Assembly: GCF_004027225.2 (NCBI RefSeq)
Contig: NC_044283.2
Coordinates: 19,486,992-19,550,991 of the forward strand
Source of the DNA: Strigops habroptila
Taxonomy: Eukaryota; Chordata; Aves; Psittaciformes; Psittacidae
Reading direction: 5' to 3'
Length of the DNA: 64,000 bases
In this document: in pieces, positions 49,569-62,103 of the stretch
How positions within the stretch are numbered: position 1 is the first letter of the stretch
How the letters are laid out: every line of letters begins with the position of its first letter
The notes under the pieces: model-generated
Databases searched by the model: none
Told to the model about the DNA's origin: nothing
What the model saw: only the letters and a program-made list of their open reading frames with translations
Translations under genes and position numbers: made by a program

Positions 49569-52500
49569 TTTTGCTTTTTTGTTTGCAATGAGCAAAATAC
49601 CTGTATTTCACAATAGTTAGCAGGCAAAACAAATGAGCTGTTATGAAACAATGTTTTAAAAAGGTCTTATTGAGAGGTTTTGCTCACAGTTAGCTTGTTG
49701 AAGTGATAAATCATACTTCAAATGGCAGTAAAGGAAAAGTAGACCAGGCTCTTACAGTCATTCACAATTCTTAAAGGTTACTAGAAAGTATAGGACAGCT
49801 CTTTTTATTGGATCCCTTGAGCTGTAAGGATAATTGTTCTTCTTTTGGACTAGCTGCTGCATCTACATGTAGCTTTTGAGACTCTAGTAAATAAAAGGTG
49901 ACCTCAGAAGATTGTTAAAGGTACCTGTCAAGACAGAGTTTGACGCCAGTCCTTGAGTGAGTGTTGCCTGAATCTAGGTGGAATTTCCATTTGGAAATAA
50001 AATATAAAAGAATGAACTCTCTGGACATATCCAATGGTTTTCCAGTGTTTCATCCAGATAGTTTTTCTGGAGAAAAATCTTTATTTTTAAAATTTTCTAA
50101 TTTCCTTAATATTTTTCAATACTTAGCAAGCAATCAGAAAACCTGAGCTGATTTTGGCTTTCGCACCTTATTGCTGTATGGCTCTCAAAGTTAACAGTAG
50201 ACTGGTTAGACCTGTCAGTTTGCATAGTCATGAAAGTCGCATTACATCAGTTCAATTTTGAAAGTTTATCTTTTTTAGTTAGAACAGTTCTTAAACCCCA
50301 AAGCAACAGACCTGTGTTTGCCAGGAGTTATTGGGCAGTGATGAGTATAACATCTGTAGAGATAAGAGACTTTTTCACTTCCTGGAGATTTTCCTCTGTG
50401 TTTCTTGTGCATAGGATTCAAATTGTGGATATTGTTGTTTCAGATATATTCTTAATGTAGGTTTTATGGTGGCACTTTTGAGACTTGCTCTGTTGTGTTT
50501 GGTATTCTCCTATTTAATGTCCTGATTTTAGGCAGTTTCCTTCAGTAATAATACTTTTTTTTTTTCCAAGATGAAGACGACTACTGTACCAGTGTCCAAA
50601 TTGTTTTCCTAACTAATATTTTCTCGTCTGTGTTTTGACATTAGTTGAAAAATGTGTATAGCCACTGCTTGAAATTCCTTTCCTCTGATTCTAGTTTAGA
50701 TCTGGTCAATTCTGCTTCCTCTTGTTATATATAAAGCATATTGAAGTAATGTTGAGGTTTTTTGTTTTACATAGTTGCTTTCAGCCTTGCTCTTGCCTGA
50801 ACTTTGTGAACAGCCCTCAGTTTTGCTTCTACATCTCTTTATGGAGTAGTATACTGGAATACTTTCTCTCCCCCTTTTTTTGGTGAAGTTTCTGTATAAG
50901 CCCTATTCTCTTTGTTCCTGGGCAATCTGCATTCACTTACCTTTGCCCAGAGCAGTACTTCCAGAGTACTTCCCAACAGTGTTGCTCTTTACTCTGGGTC
51001 TGTCATGTTCTCTTTTCTCACCCCCACCCCCTCTCACCCCCCCCAGTTTTTGCTGTTACTAGCCCCGTCAGGCTTGTGTTGTACTTAAAGCATCACCACT
51101 ATTATCTACAGAATGGGGAAGTCACTGTTACTACTCACCCAATGTGATAATCTAACAACTGTCTCTTTTAAGTCAAGTCCAAACCCTATTCCTTATTTTT
51201 TGGAACTTGGAGCTTGGCCATATCAGTGTCTTTGATTGTGAGAGGGGATGTCTAATAAGCTCTGGTATGCTGCTTGTCCCCCAGCTAAAGAACTGGTGAG
51301 GATTTGAGATAAAATAGAATCTAAAGAATTTAAGAACCCCAGATATCTTGTATAACAAAAGACAAAACATAGATACAGAGGGATGAGGAAAACTAAGATA
51401 TACGGGGAAAGCCAAAGGAAGATCCTAAGTGTTAGTAATGTGAAGGCAGGAAATGTATTTTGTGAGGGATAGGAAGAAAACATAGTGGAGGATCATTTGT
51501 TTTGGAGGAGTTTTGTTGGTTACTTCCCTACCCTTCTCTCTTTTGATGTGTTTCTGTCCTTTTCTTCACCTCAGAAGTATATAGGATACTTACTATTTTG
51601 TTATCCTTTTGCTACTTCAAGAGGGATGGATAAAATAGAATCCTGAATCAATTCAGGGACTGCAATCTGTTCCTAGTGGCTTTGTGGGGAGTATATTGAG
51701 AGTGGTGAAGAAACAGAACACTTTGTTCTTACTAACATGGTGTATTTCTAAAGCAGCAGAACTGGGAGAAGGGCTTGTTTTTGAAGTGGTGAAAGCAAAC
51801 AAAGTAAAGCTGAGACCAGGTTTTGAAAGCTGAATTCTGTAAATAAGCATTGCCCAAAAAGGAGTGTGTGTGTATACAGATAAACTTTAGGTTGTTTGTT
51901 ATACAGCTTTTGTTTTACAACTTGAACTAATATTTACTATACATAAAGTTTCTTCTAACATAAGATGGCTTAAAGGAGCATGTGTAACGTTCTGCATAAA
52001 ATTGTAACTTCTCTTTTTGCCTTATTCAGTGTTTGAATTTGCTTTTCTTAATACCATTTCAGAACCTTAGGGAAATAGTATTCATATTGGGGTGTTTTAT
52101 TATAGGTTAAAAATTACCAGTTTGATTGTGGTTCTCTCCTATGTTTGTTGTTCTCATAAGAGGAGGCATCTTTAGTAGTTTGTAGATTTTGTGATATACT
52201 TGTCATGAACTTGTTTGCTATTGGTGCGCCACAAAAAAATACATACTTGGAAGGTTAACGTAAAGATATTCCTGAAGTAGATGTGTGACACTGGTGCACT
52301 TTTTCTTTCAACAGTGAGCCTCATTTCACTGTCAGTCATTAAGCAGCTCTGGCTAAAGCATTCACCCCCCCCCCTTCATTTTGCAACAAAATTTAAGGAG
52401 TCAAATAGGGATGGCCGTTGGATATCAGAATTGAACAACAGTTTTAGCTGTTGAGGCTTGAATGTGTGCAACCTTTCTCCTTTGGTAAAAGGAGCCTTCA

Positions 52501-53345
52501 AACATTCAGTCTTGCAACACTGGACCATAGTTGGAGAAACAGGAAGCAAACACTTAAGATTTGTCCCAGATCTTCATTGCTCCTTCTGTCTGTGGCCTCT
52601 TCCTTTTTTCAGCTGTTTTGTTAATTTCTGCCTTGGAAGCCGAAAGTAACTTCATGCTGTTCTCCTAAGACTTGAGTCATTTATCAGCTTCTCCTTTGCC
52701 AAATAATCCATAATGGAATCCACTACATTTTCCTTCTGCCTGAGGCCTTTATCCCATTGTCTACTTGCTTTTGCCTTTCTGTTGCAGTCCTCTTGATTCC
52801 TTATTCTGTCCATTTTCTACAGTGTCTACAGTTAATTGTAGCTGTTACAAACATCTTGAGGACTCAAGAGTTCAGAGTGCCCTACGTCTTGGCACAGTAT
52901 CATTCCCATAAGTAGCCTGTATTCAACTATAACTCATGCTGCTTGTAAACGTCATCTGTTGGGTGGCATGCAGGTTCAGGGAGCCCTTTTTACAGAAAGG
53001 ATGGACTATGTTGGTTTTCATTACAAAACCAGTCAGGACAACTGGAGCTCTTGAGACCTCTCTGTGCTCCTTGCATGTTGTGAAGAGTGATGCCCTCCTG
53101 ATGAATATGTTAGGTTTGTCGCAAGGTGTGCTTGACATAATCGATCAGATCTTGTAACTATTAAGAGTACCATAGTTGAGCAGCTGTTGGGTGCCTGTCA
53201 TGACATTGTGTGTGTGGTTAATGAAGATCTGTTTCCAAAGGGACCTTGTGCTTTGTAGTTGCCAGTCTCTGGGGAAAACTGGAAAATCCTTTCCTTGGGG
53301 AAAAAGAAAAACCTTAAATAAACTAAACAAAATAAATAATGGCCA
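49569..53345. other. Intron sequence, nothing specific seen
   Basis: No recognised exon or RNA gene. Short C-rich runs occur at about 51020-51046 and 52365-52374. Open frames are short and motif-free. Confidence 0.5.
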
Positions 53346-53375
53346 CCCCCCCCCAAAAAAAAAAAAAACCAACCC
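53346..53375. repeat. C9-A14 tract
   Basis: Nine Cs are followed by fourteen As and then CCAACCC. It is another member of the A/C-rich tract class in this window and is likely prone to length errors. Confidence 0.95.
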
Positions 53376-54707
53376 TCTGCTGGATCTGCTTATTTTGGTC
53401 TTATTTTGTTCTAAAAAGTTGGAAACATCTGGTAGCAGGGCTGTGTTGCATGTTACCAGAGCAAAACTGGTTGGGACTCTCACATGTAGAAGCTCTGTTT
53501 TCTAAAAGCAAAGACATGACTAGTAGAGATTCACTCTGCTTTCTTTTACCATTTCTAGTTAGTTTTATTAATCATACTGCACTTGACAGCTGTGCATACG
53601 TTCTGCATGCACCTTCAGGCAGCTGTGGTGTTCTGTCACGGTGTTCAGTTCAGGGTGAGTGGCTGTGGCTTCCGAGCCGCGGGCTTTTCAAATGTCACTC
53701 CAGTATGGCACTTGCGTTGCTGGCATGTTAAAACTGAATTTTAGTTCTGGAGTGGGGTGGCCCTTTGAGGCTGATCATACTGATGATCCCAAGCTGCCTT
53801 GGGAATCCCTTGCACGTCTAGTGTAGTCGTGTTAGATAGCAAAACTCTCCCTTTTTGTCTCTTCACTGCCCGTTGGTCTCCAAAGCACATACTATGTGTC
53901 CTTCACTGTCTTCAGTATACTTGGACCATGTGAGGTCCAGTTATTAATAAAAGCTGTGTTCATTCCTGGCATCAACATAGGGCTCAGAAATCCCCTGAAC
54001 TGAAAACAGTCACACACAGGAGAATGTTCAGGGGAAGTACCATTTAAACTTGTCTGGTTCTTACTCTTCTTCAGCTGTCTGCTAATCCTGTTGTTGGAAA
54101 TGGGCAGATGGATTGCTGGAGGCTTGGCCTGAATAAGAATAACCCCTGCATCCACTACAGTGGGAGCAGAAGGCTCTGTACCTCTGGGTGGACTGTCTTA
54201 ACGGACCTTCCTCACGACCTCACTCACTTTGCAGCAGCAAAAGGGAGTGAAGGGGAATGGATGGGCGGTAATCGGGGGTTGGGGAAGGGAACGAATCCTC
54301 TAAATACAAAGGTAGATAATATGTGTGTGGAGGCATCCTAATCTTTTGTCTTTTAATTCTTTTGAACTTCCTACTACTGAAGAAACTTTGTTGTCAGAAG
54401 AAATTTTGGAGTTGGGAAAATCAGATTTAGCTATCTCAGTATGGAAATCTTTGTCTGATTCTTTATTTTTTGTTAAGGTTAAGAAAACATTGAATGGCTT
54501 TTCTGTTTTACACATGTTCTCATATTTAGCTGTAGGGAAGTTGGTCTTTCTGCCCCCCAAGGGAGTTTCCTGTGTATATGGAAAAAATACAGAAGTGAAA
54601 AATACCTCAGGCTTCCAAACCTGCCGCTCACATTTCACTTTTCCCACTACCCTTCTTGTCATAGAAACAGTTCAGCAGTTCTTCCTCTGTCCCCATAGCA
54701 ATACCAT
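53376..54707. other. Intron sequence, nothing specific seen
   Basis: Overlapping open frames of up to 132 codons occur on both strands near 53340-54720. They show no family signature and no consistent splice context. Confidence 0.5.
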
Positions 54708-54750
54708 TTATTTAAAGAGCTAGGCGCCACCATAGCTCATATGGTAGGTA
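54708..54750 (+). repeat. 43-bp dispersed repeat, copy 1
   Basis: The segment begins 'ttatttaaagagcta' and ends 'atagctcatatggtaggta'. It matches 38 of 43 bases, without gaps, with the segment at 58069-58111. The end resembles both a tRNA box A (TAGCTCATATGG) and a splice donor (ATATG|GTAGGT). No box B or cloverleaf follows, so it is not a tRNA gene. Confidence 0.85.
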
Positions 54751-54960
54751 ACTTGGCACACAAACTTACTGCAATAACCTGTGAAACACTGGGGGAGGAA
54801 AAAACCCCAGGTAACTCAGGGATATACTTTTCTGGTGTTTATCTTTAAATTGCCAGAATATTTTATTATGCTTTTTTTCAGGCTAGTAAATATAACATAA
54901 TTTGATATCTCTTCCAGCAGTTTTACAGTCATAAATAAGTTCAGTATGCAACTCATAGTT

Positions 54961-55000
54961 GTGGGGGGTTTTTTGTTTGGTTGGTTGGGTTTTTTTGTTT
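54961..55000. repeat. T/G-rich low-complexity tract
   Basis: Apart from a short A run near the right end, the tract is made of G6, T6, TTTGG, TTGG and T7 units. It is the reverse-complement style of the A/C tracts at 25204 and 42979. Confidence 0.85.
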
Positions 55001-58000
55001 AAAAATCCACTTAAGGCAGGGGCCCTAAAATTGTGCATAACTCAACAGTTAAGTGGCATTATTACCATTAGAAATTCTGGAGACCCTCTGCTTACAATCC
55101 GACTGCAAAGCAAACAGTTGGTTTCTATATTTCTTATGCCTGTGTGAACAGAATGTAGATATCAAATTGAGAAGACTTGCAAGATGAAATGCTGGTATTT
55201 ATTCTGTATGCGTGAATGCTGTTTTGACAGTATTTAAACTTTCCCATAACCTTATAAGATAATTAAAGCACTTCAAAATTGGCATTCTGTATTTTCTTCA
55301 TTTGTTTAGACTGCATTTTGCATATGCTGTTGTCAAGTAACAGGGATGGGGTTTTTTTTTGTCTCCAAGTTGTTCTAATAACAGCTAGCCTAAAGAACTT
55401 GTGTTTCCTATGCATTTGTGCCCTGTATGGTAAGGAAAGTTTCTGGGACAGTACCATGAGTTCCTCCATCCCTAATGGGCAAAGTGTAGCTGTAGTATAG
55501 CGAAGGCATATGCTTACAATCTATTCAAATGGTACATGCAAAGTGACCAGCTCTGAAACAGTGTGTAATTTCCAAGTTCTGCTTGTCTTTTTCAATGACG
55601 TCAGTGTTTTGAAAATGACTATCCAGCTTCCAGATTTCATACAACTCATAGCAACTTAATTGTTAGAACTTTGAAAACTCTTTTCTTCCTTTTAAACTTA
55701 GTTATAACTGATGTGTGGGTTCCAAAGTTACTGCAAAGATGGTTAATAGGTTTTGTAGCATAAGCTTCATTTTTTTGTAAACTGCAAAACTAAAGCAATG
55801 AAGGAGTATTAGCTGTTACTGGAGTACTAGGCCTGCTCTGTGGACATGTTAGCATGTCTGTGTTTTCCAGAATGCGTTAATGCCTTGGAAGAAAAGATAC
55901 CATCTCTCTACAATGCTGAATTCTAGGCTGTAACTTCTAGTATGGTCATCCTCCAATTTTCTGCAGGATGAGACTTTTTTGTTCGTTTATCTTGACTGCA
56001 CAGGCATCTGCATGTTTTAATTCGGGAGTTCAGCTTATCTATCTGATTGCTGAACTTTAATGATAGCGTATGTCCATGATTTTCCAATTTTTCTTGGAGA
56101 GCTCAGTCTGCCTGTTTGAAGCAGCAGTAGGCAGGAATTGTGGGAAGCAAATCTCCCTATTGATTAGCCTATTCCACGTACTACACACTCAGCAGCCCTG
56201 TGTTGGCCATCTCTTTTAAACCAGTCAAGATACAACCGAGATGCAGTAGTAGCTGCTGACTGAAATGACTTCTTAAATTTGGTTGTTTAGTACTTCAAAA
56301 TAGTTTGACAATTTACTTTCCCTTCTGGCCTGAATGTACTTGAAAGGATGAGCAATGTTTTGAAAAGAGGTTGGGTTCAGAGCTCAGTAGTTGGGAGCCT
56401 TCACAACACTGCTTCGGCACGCTTATCATCCAGTAAAATCCTTACACAAAAATTTGTGCCAGCACAGGCATTATTCTGGGCAACAAGTGTTGTAGCAGTC
56501 CCAGGTTCAAGATCATGCAGAAGTTAAGTGCTGTTGGGTAAAACATTCTTTTAAATACTAGTTCTTAAACACTTGGAATACCTAGGTCAAGTAGAATTTG
56601 TCTCAGAAACGTTCTTGTTTTCAAGTTGGCTTCATAGCTTATAGTGTACCTCATTAAGATGCAGGGAGAAGTTTTACCAGTAATTTGCATCTGTGTGGAT
56701 TTTAAACTTGACAAACCTGAAAAGCAAGCCTACTTGAATTAAGTATGATTCACACAATTTCCATTTAAAAAAATGGACAATAATAACTGCTTTGCATTTG
56801 TGCTCCACAGATATTTTTTTTCTTATGAAAAATGCCCTGTAAAAGCTATTTGGGCACAATAGGAGCATGTGTGAAGTACGTAAGAGAACTGTGATATTAT
56901 AATACCAGGAGAAAGGATGATAAGGTGTTAGCCTGCTGTCATCCCAGACATGTAATCTAATCTTTTCATATGGTTGTTGTAAATGTTGTAAACTGTGATA
57001 AGAAGAAGTAGAAGTGTATTTTTGGAGTGTCTGTTTAATTATCTTGTTCAGGGATCATTGACCCATTTACCACAACAGTTATTAAAAGTATTATCATATT
57101 TCATGATGGGCATTGTGGAGATTATATTTCTCTAGTAATTTGTTTCTAAATATTAGAGTTTTGCAGTTAAAAATAGCAGTAATTGAAAGGAACGTCTAGC
57201 TTGTATAATTTAAACAGAAATACCCTTCTTGCTGTACAGACCTTGTTTTTCTCTTTTCAGTAGTCAAGTATTTGTTAAATGGGCATGTGAATTTCTTTCA
57301 TATGTGGGAATGCTCTGTTCATTATTGCAGGGGCTGTAGCTGAAAAATAAATTAATCTCTTGGAAACATAGAACTAGGAATCAATTCAGCAACAACATTT
57401 CTGAAGTTTTTAAATATTTTAAAACATGTATGTTTTTATTAAAGCAGAGGTTTGTAAACTGCAGAGGGAATATCACCTAGTTTTGCTGTCGAGTTATGTG
57501 ACTTTAAACCTTTAAGACTAATCTGTGTATATAAATGCTTCCCAGTTGGAGACCTTTAGCACAACCACAGTGGAAAAGATTCAAAGTGAAGAATGGTCTC
57601 CAAATGATTTAGTTGTCCTAGAAAGTTGAAAAAGAGCCTTCTAATTCTCCCTTTTCTGGGATGTGTGTTTATTGCAGCTATTTTTATATTCATGGGATGA
57701 TGTATTCATAGCTTAATTATGAAACAATATACTTGAGATTGATTAATTCTAGGATACTGACAGCTCATTTTGCAACTGCACCCAGTTAATGTTGGTGTAA
57801 CCACATAATTCCTGGGTGATGCAGTAATAAAACATCTGAAATCTAGAAAACCCTGTAATTTTGTGAAACAGGTTGGTGCCAAATACAGCTTTGTTAAAAA
57901 GTATATGTATTCACAGGTTTTGTGTCATCATTTTAATCTACTGAAGAGATTAATTTTATTTGCCAATTTGGAAATTAGTGTTTGCATGAAAACCTGCTTA

Positions 58001-58029
58001 TGAGTTGATAACCTATTCTCTGCTTACAT
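55001..58029. other. Intron sequence, nothing specific seen
   Basis: AT-rich intron with a TGTGGGAA CSL-like octamer at 56139-56146. No exon or RNA gene is recognised. Confidence 0.5.
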
Positions 58030-58053
58030 ACTGGTATCACTTGTGATACCAGT
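58030..58053. repeat. Perfect 11-bp inverted repeat, 2-nt loop
   Basis: ACTGGTATCAC and its exact reverse complement are separated by TT. An overlapping alternative pairing exists: CACTTGTG (58038-58045) with CACAAGTG (58054-58061). It ends 15 bp before the second 43-bp repeat copy. Confidence 0.95.
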
Positions 58054-58068
58054 CACAAGTGGATCTGA

Positions 58069-58111
58069 TTATTTAAAGAGCTAGACACCATAATAGCTCA
58101 TATGGTAAGTA
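58069..58111 (+). repeat. 43-bp dispersed repeat, copy 2
   Basis: This is the partner of 54708-54750, with five mismatches. It ends in ATATG|GTAAGTA, a near-ideal splice donor sequence. Similarity stops abruptly on both sides. Confidence 0.85.
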
Positions 58112-61100
58112 TCTAGAATCAGTGGATGAGACATAGTTGCATAGCAGTAAGCTTATATAAACTTTAGCAGTTTCCTTTTAACATATATACGGAGCTGCTT
58201 CCATTTTGTGTTTTGAGAGATTTAGAGTATGGAAGTTGGAGGAAGAAAGGGAATGAAAGGAGAGGCTGCAGATTGTGATAACATTGTGTTTAAATAAAAT
58301 TATTCTACAATATAAAAAGTTGTCTCAACTGACTGAATTGCTGGAGAAAGAAGATAATAGGGAATCATCCTCACTTCCTAAAGGTGTTTTTTAGAAGTGT
58401 AAAAATATAGTGAAGATTTTTAAAGATGGCTCTTGAAACTTCTGCTTTGGTGGGCTGGGCACTGTATATACTATTGCATTACTGTGCACTTTATTACATT
58501 GTTTAAAATACACTGAAGTGGGTCTAAAGTGAAGCTGTGGATGCACCAGCATTCTAATAGGGCTTTGCCACCAGAGTGGGAGGTCACATTCTCCTCTGAG
58601 TGTTCTTTTTGATTGCATTGTGGTGGTGCTGGCACTCACTGGATTCATGACTGAATCAGTAAAATTCACTTTCCTTCCTTTCTTTCACCCCCCTTATTTC
58701 CCAAAATACAGGTTTTGTTCTGGGTTACTGGTTTCAATCTGTCTGTGGAAAGGTCTGATAAGTGCTGGAGTGGGGTGCGTAAGGGTAGGTCAGGGTAGCT
58801 GGGGGGAAGCTGGCAGACACCCTGTGTTTGGTGGTGGCAAATCAGCTCAGCTGCCTGCGAAGCCATGCTCCAGCTGTGAACTGGGGCAGCTGGAGCACAG
58901 ACACATTCACTTACCCTGACCTAGCAGAGAGGTGGGAAAGACATTTGAGACAGTGGTGACTTGAACTGTCACAGCAAGACTTGTCAGTCGGTCTGCTTAA
59001 ACCTTAGAGATGTTAGTATACTTAGCTGTCATTTTGCATTAAGTTCTGTCTGCATTTGGGGTGAGAGTCTTAGAACTATCCTGAGCTAAACTTTGAGTAA
59101 GGATGTTAGTCTGCTGGTAAGATCTGTTAATTATGCTTGAGACTTGGATTTTGCCAGTTGTTTTCCTTACAGAATTTCTCTGTTTTATTTTCTTACATAT
59201 AGTTCTTTCCCATGAGAGTTACAGGCTTGCTAGAATGTAAGCGAAAACAAGCTTAGCTGCTCCTTCTGTGTAATCTCTTTTGGCTTCTGTTAAAGTTGAA
59301 TTTGCTGAGGTGACCAAACAGCTTTCTGCAACCAAACCCACTGGTTTCCTTCTGTCTCCTGCTTCCCAGTGTATTAGTGGTGTGACAGATTGATGGGCTG
59401 AGTTGGCTCCCTGAGAAGATCTGAGCTCTGCAGGTGGTGCAGGGGGAGCCAGTTGAGGCGCTTGGAGCAGGACAGTAAGCCCCTTAGAGACAGATTAGTA
59501 CGTTCTCCTTGTTTTTCTGCTGATAGGAAGCAGTCACTCCTTTGTTTATGTGGGTATAGAGTAAAGAAAAGCTCATGGAAGAGTGATTAACCTATTATTT
59601 TATTAGAGCAGTGGTTAGAAATGTCAAGCTGACCAATGACCATCCCTGTCAAGACCGTGTTACCTCTTTAAGGGATGTTCAAAATAAATACGTATTTGCC
59701 TTTATGGTTAGTGAGGTTTGGCTGGCTTTTTGAATCTTCCTCCTTTGCAGTTCAGTATGGTTCTTTACCACTTCCTTACAAAATCATTCACAATTTCTGC
59801 TTCTCTTATGTATTTTTGGCATTACAGTGAACAGTGGTAGTTCAAAGAAAACCATGAACCTTAAGTTTTTGTGCTTCTTTTTTATTCAATGTTTTTAAGT
59901 TGCCTTCTGCACAGAAGGTGAATGCTTATCTTCCAATGAAAGATGGAAGGTATATTTAAAGAGGGAAATGATTCTCTGAACAGCAGACGTTCAGTCATTG
60001 AAAGCAATGTTGAGCAAATCCTCAGGTACTATAGTACAGTGGAGGGTTCCTATATTGGCAGGAAAGTAGGCAAAAAAGCCTTCTCTTATGTCTGATTTGT
60101 GACTTTTGTCAAATAATCATGCAACAGAGGTAACAGTAGATTTATTAAAGTTGATTCCTAATGCAACTTGAAAAAAAACCCTTCCTCAGACAAAATCTTA
60201 TTTGCAGTTATGGGCAGATGGTAAACTAAAAAGCACTTCTTTAGTACTCAGTAACTCTATTCTTACCATATTTAGAAATCTAATTTCTTAAAAGGCAACT
60301 GCTTGGTTTTTAAAGGCTTGCTGGTACTTAAATTATGATTAAGGGGACATAGAATCACTTAGGAAATAAAAGTGAAGTTCACTTGTGAAATAATCTATTC
60401 ACAGGTGATGTGCAAGGTAGGATCCAGGGGAAATTTTACTGTGCTAGATGGTCGAGAAGAATCTGAATAACCATACACTGAGCAAAGTAGTTGACAGTGA
60501 GAGCTGTGAATCTGGGATGTTACATGTGGAAGCATGCTTCAGACTGCTTTTAGGTATGAGCAGTTTACCATAGTAGCCAATTTTGTGAACTACATGCAGT
60601 TGCTTTCCTTTTTCCTAACAGTCTTTTTTGGTTTGAGTGGATAAAGATAAAACTAATGAGCCTTATATTGCATATTCCCTATGCAGTTATAGCTGAGCCA
60701 AATTATATTGTGTTTTAGGGACTGAGATTCTGTTGGCGTGCTGATTTTTCAAGCTAATAACTCTATCAGTTGCTAAGGTAAGTGTGTGCAAATCTGCAGT
60801 TTCCACTGAACATCTGAGCCAAAGTTATTAGGGAGTTAATAAAAAAGAAATAATAGCATGTTGAATATAAATGAATCTTATACATGGAGTAATTTTTTTA
60901 TGATGTTTCTCACATTCTACACCATTCCAACATTTTAATAGCATCCTTTCAGTTGATATATCTAAGTTCTTTAATATACTTGAGATATTTGCTGCAAGTA
61001 TCTGCAGCAAAAAGCAAAAGGGAAAACACATTTCCAGATATATGTTTAGGCACTGTTCTTAAATAAGCTGTCATTACTGACCATCTTGCCTTACTTAGTG

Positions 61101-61937
61101 TGTCAGAGTTGTGTGAGTTCTGTCTGGATTAAAATTACGGTCTTTTTGGACTAGACCTTTGATTCTTAGCATCATGAACAAGTATAGTGATTTACTGCAT
61201 GAAGGTTTTTCCCAAATGTAGGTAGACTACTGTGAAGAAGTGAATTTGGTTACTTTCTGTAAGTTGTTCAAAAGTGAGCCTGTTTACTGATACGGTGCAA
61301 GCTGTATTTAAATTACAGTTGTGGTTCTGCGATTTTCTTTTTATGGGGATTGGAAAAGAGAGAGGACAATAATGAAAGCAATGTGGGAGGATGAAAGCGG
61401 GTCAGAAAAGGGAGAGGGAGTTTCTGATTGAACCAGTGACTTCCAGTGAGAGGGCGTGACTAAATGAAGCAGAGCTTTTTCTATTGTATTTATGTCAGCA
61501 TTATTTGATATAGTGCCAAAAGTGTATATAGGGCTGTACAGTAGAAGACTTGTTTGAAACACATAACATGTTCCTTGTGCTGGAGGACTTAAATTCTTTA
61601 AGTGTAGGCCGGAGCAGTGCAGGAACATGCAGTACAAAGATGTGATAGTGCATGGTTGGTGGCATTCACCCTGGAGCAGGTGGGTCTTTTTTTTTCCTTA
61701 TTATTCTTCTTGAAGAGAGGGAATGTTTTGTGTAGCGACGAAAAACTTTCTGGTTTTGTGATTTCGGGGGCTGCTGTGCCCCCTACTTCCACAGAACCAC
61801 AGTGCAGTTAGACCACCCATCATTTGCTCTTTACAGAGGAGAAAAGGACTTCAGGAGTAGGAGAAATGCTAGCATTGTTCATGTCCCTTAGACAGTCTCA
61901 ATTGGTGAGGTTGTAATTAACTTTACCTCATTTTGTA
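58112..61937. other. Intron sequence, nothing specific seen
   Basis: No recognised exon, RNA gene or transposon. Open frames are at most about 99 codons and without motifs. Confidence 0.5.
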
Positions 61938-62103
61938 GGATGGATAAGAAAGAAGGTACATTGGGTCAGTAGTATTTCAAAGCAGATTGGCTGAGGTTGG
62001 CTTTTTGTACATTGTGTGTGGATATGAAAACTGAATTTATTTTTAAAAATGGGTTAGCTTTTAGTTCAACTCCTAATCCTCAGGACAGAGTCTTCACGGC
62101 AAT
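61938..62103 (+). repeat. 166-bp duplication, copy 1
   Basis: From 'ggatggataagaaagaaggt' to 'tcttcacggcaat' this segment aligns without gaps to 63034-63199, with 15 mismatches by hand count (about 91 percent identity). Weak similarity may continue about 20 bp further. Both copies have the same orientation and start 1096 bp apart. No coding capacity or known repeat signature is seen. Confidence 0.95.

Noticed and set aside
54721..54790. Possible tRNA gene (box A-like TAGCTCATATGG)
   Set aside because: No box B (GGTTCRA), no acceptor or anticodon stem, and no T run terminator in place. Only the repeat head remains.
56139..56146. Intronic TGTGGGAA as a second CSL site (others at 9072-9079 and 19956-19963)
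   Set aside because: Matches of this octamer are expected several times in 64 kb of DNA. Without clustering or conservation they are not called as features.
56408..56430. U6-like 'ctgcttcggcac' fragment
   Set aside because: Only about ten bases resemble the U6 5' end; the rest does not match.
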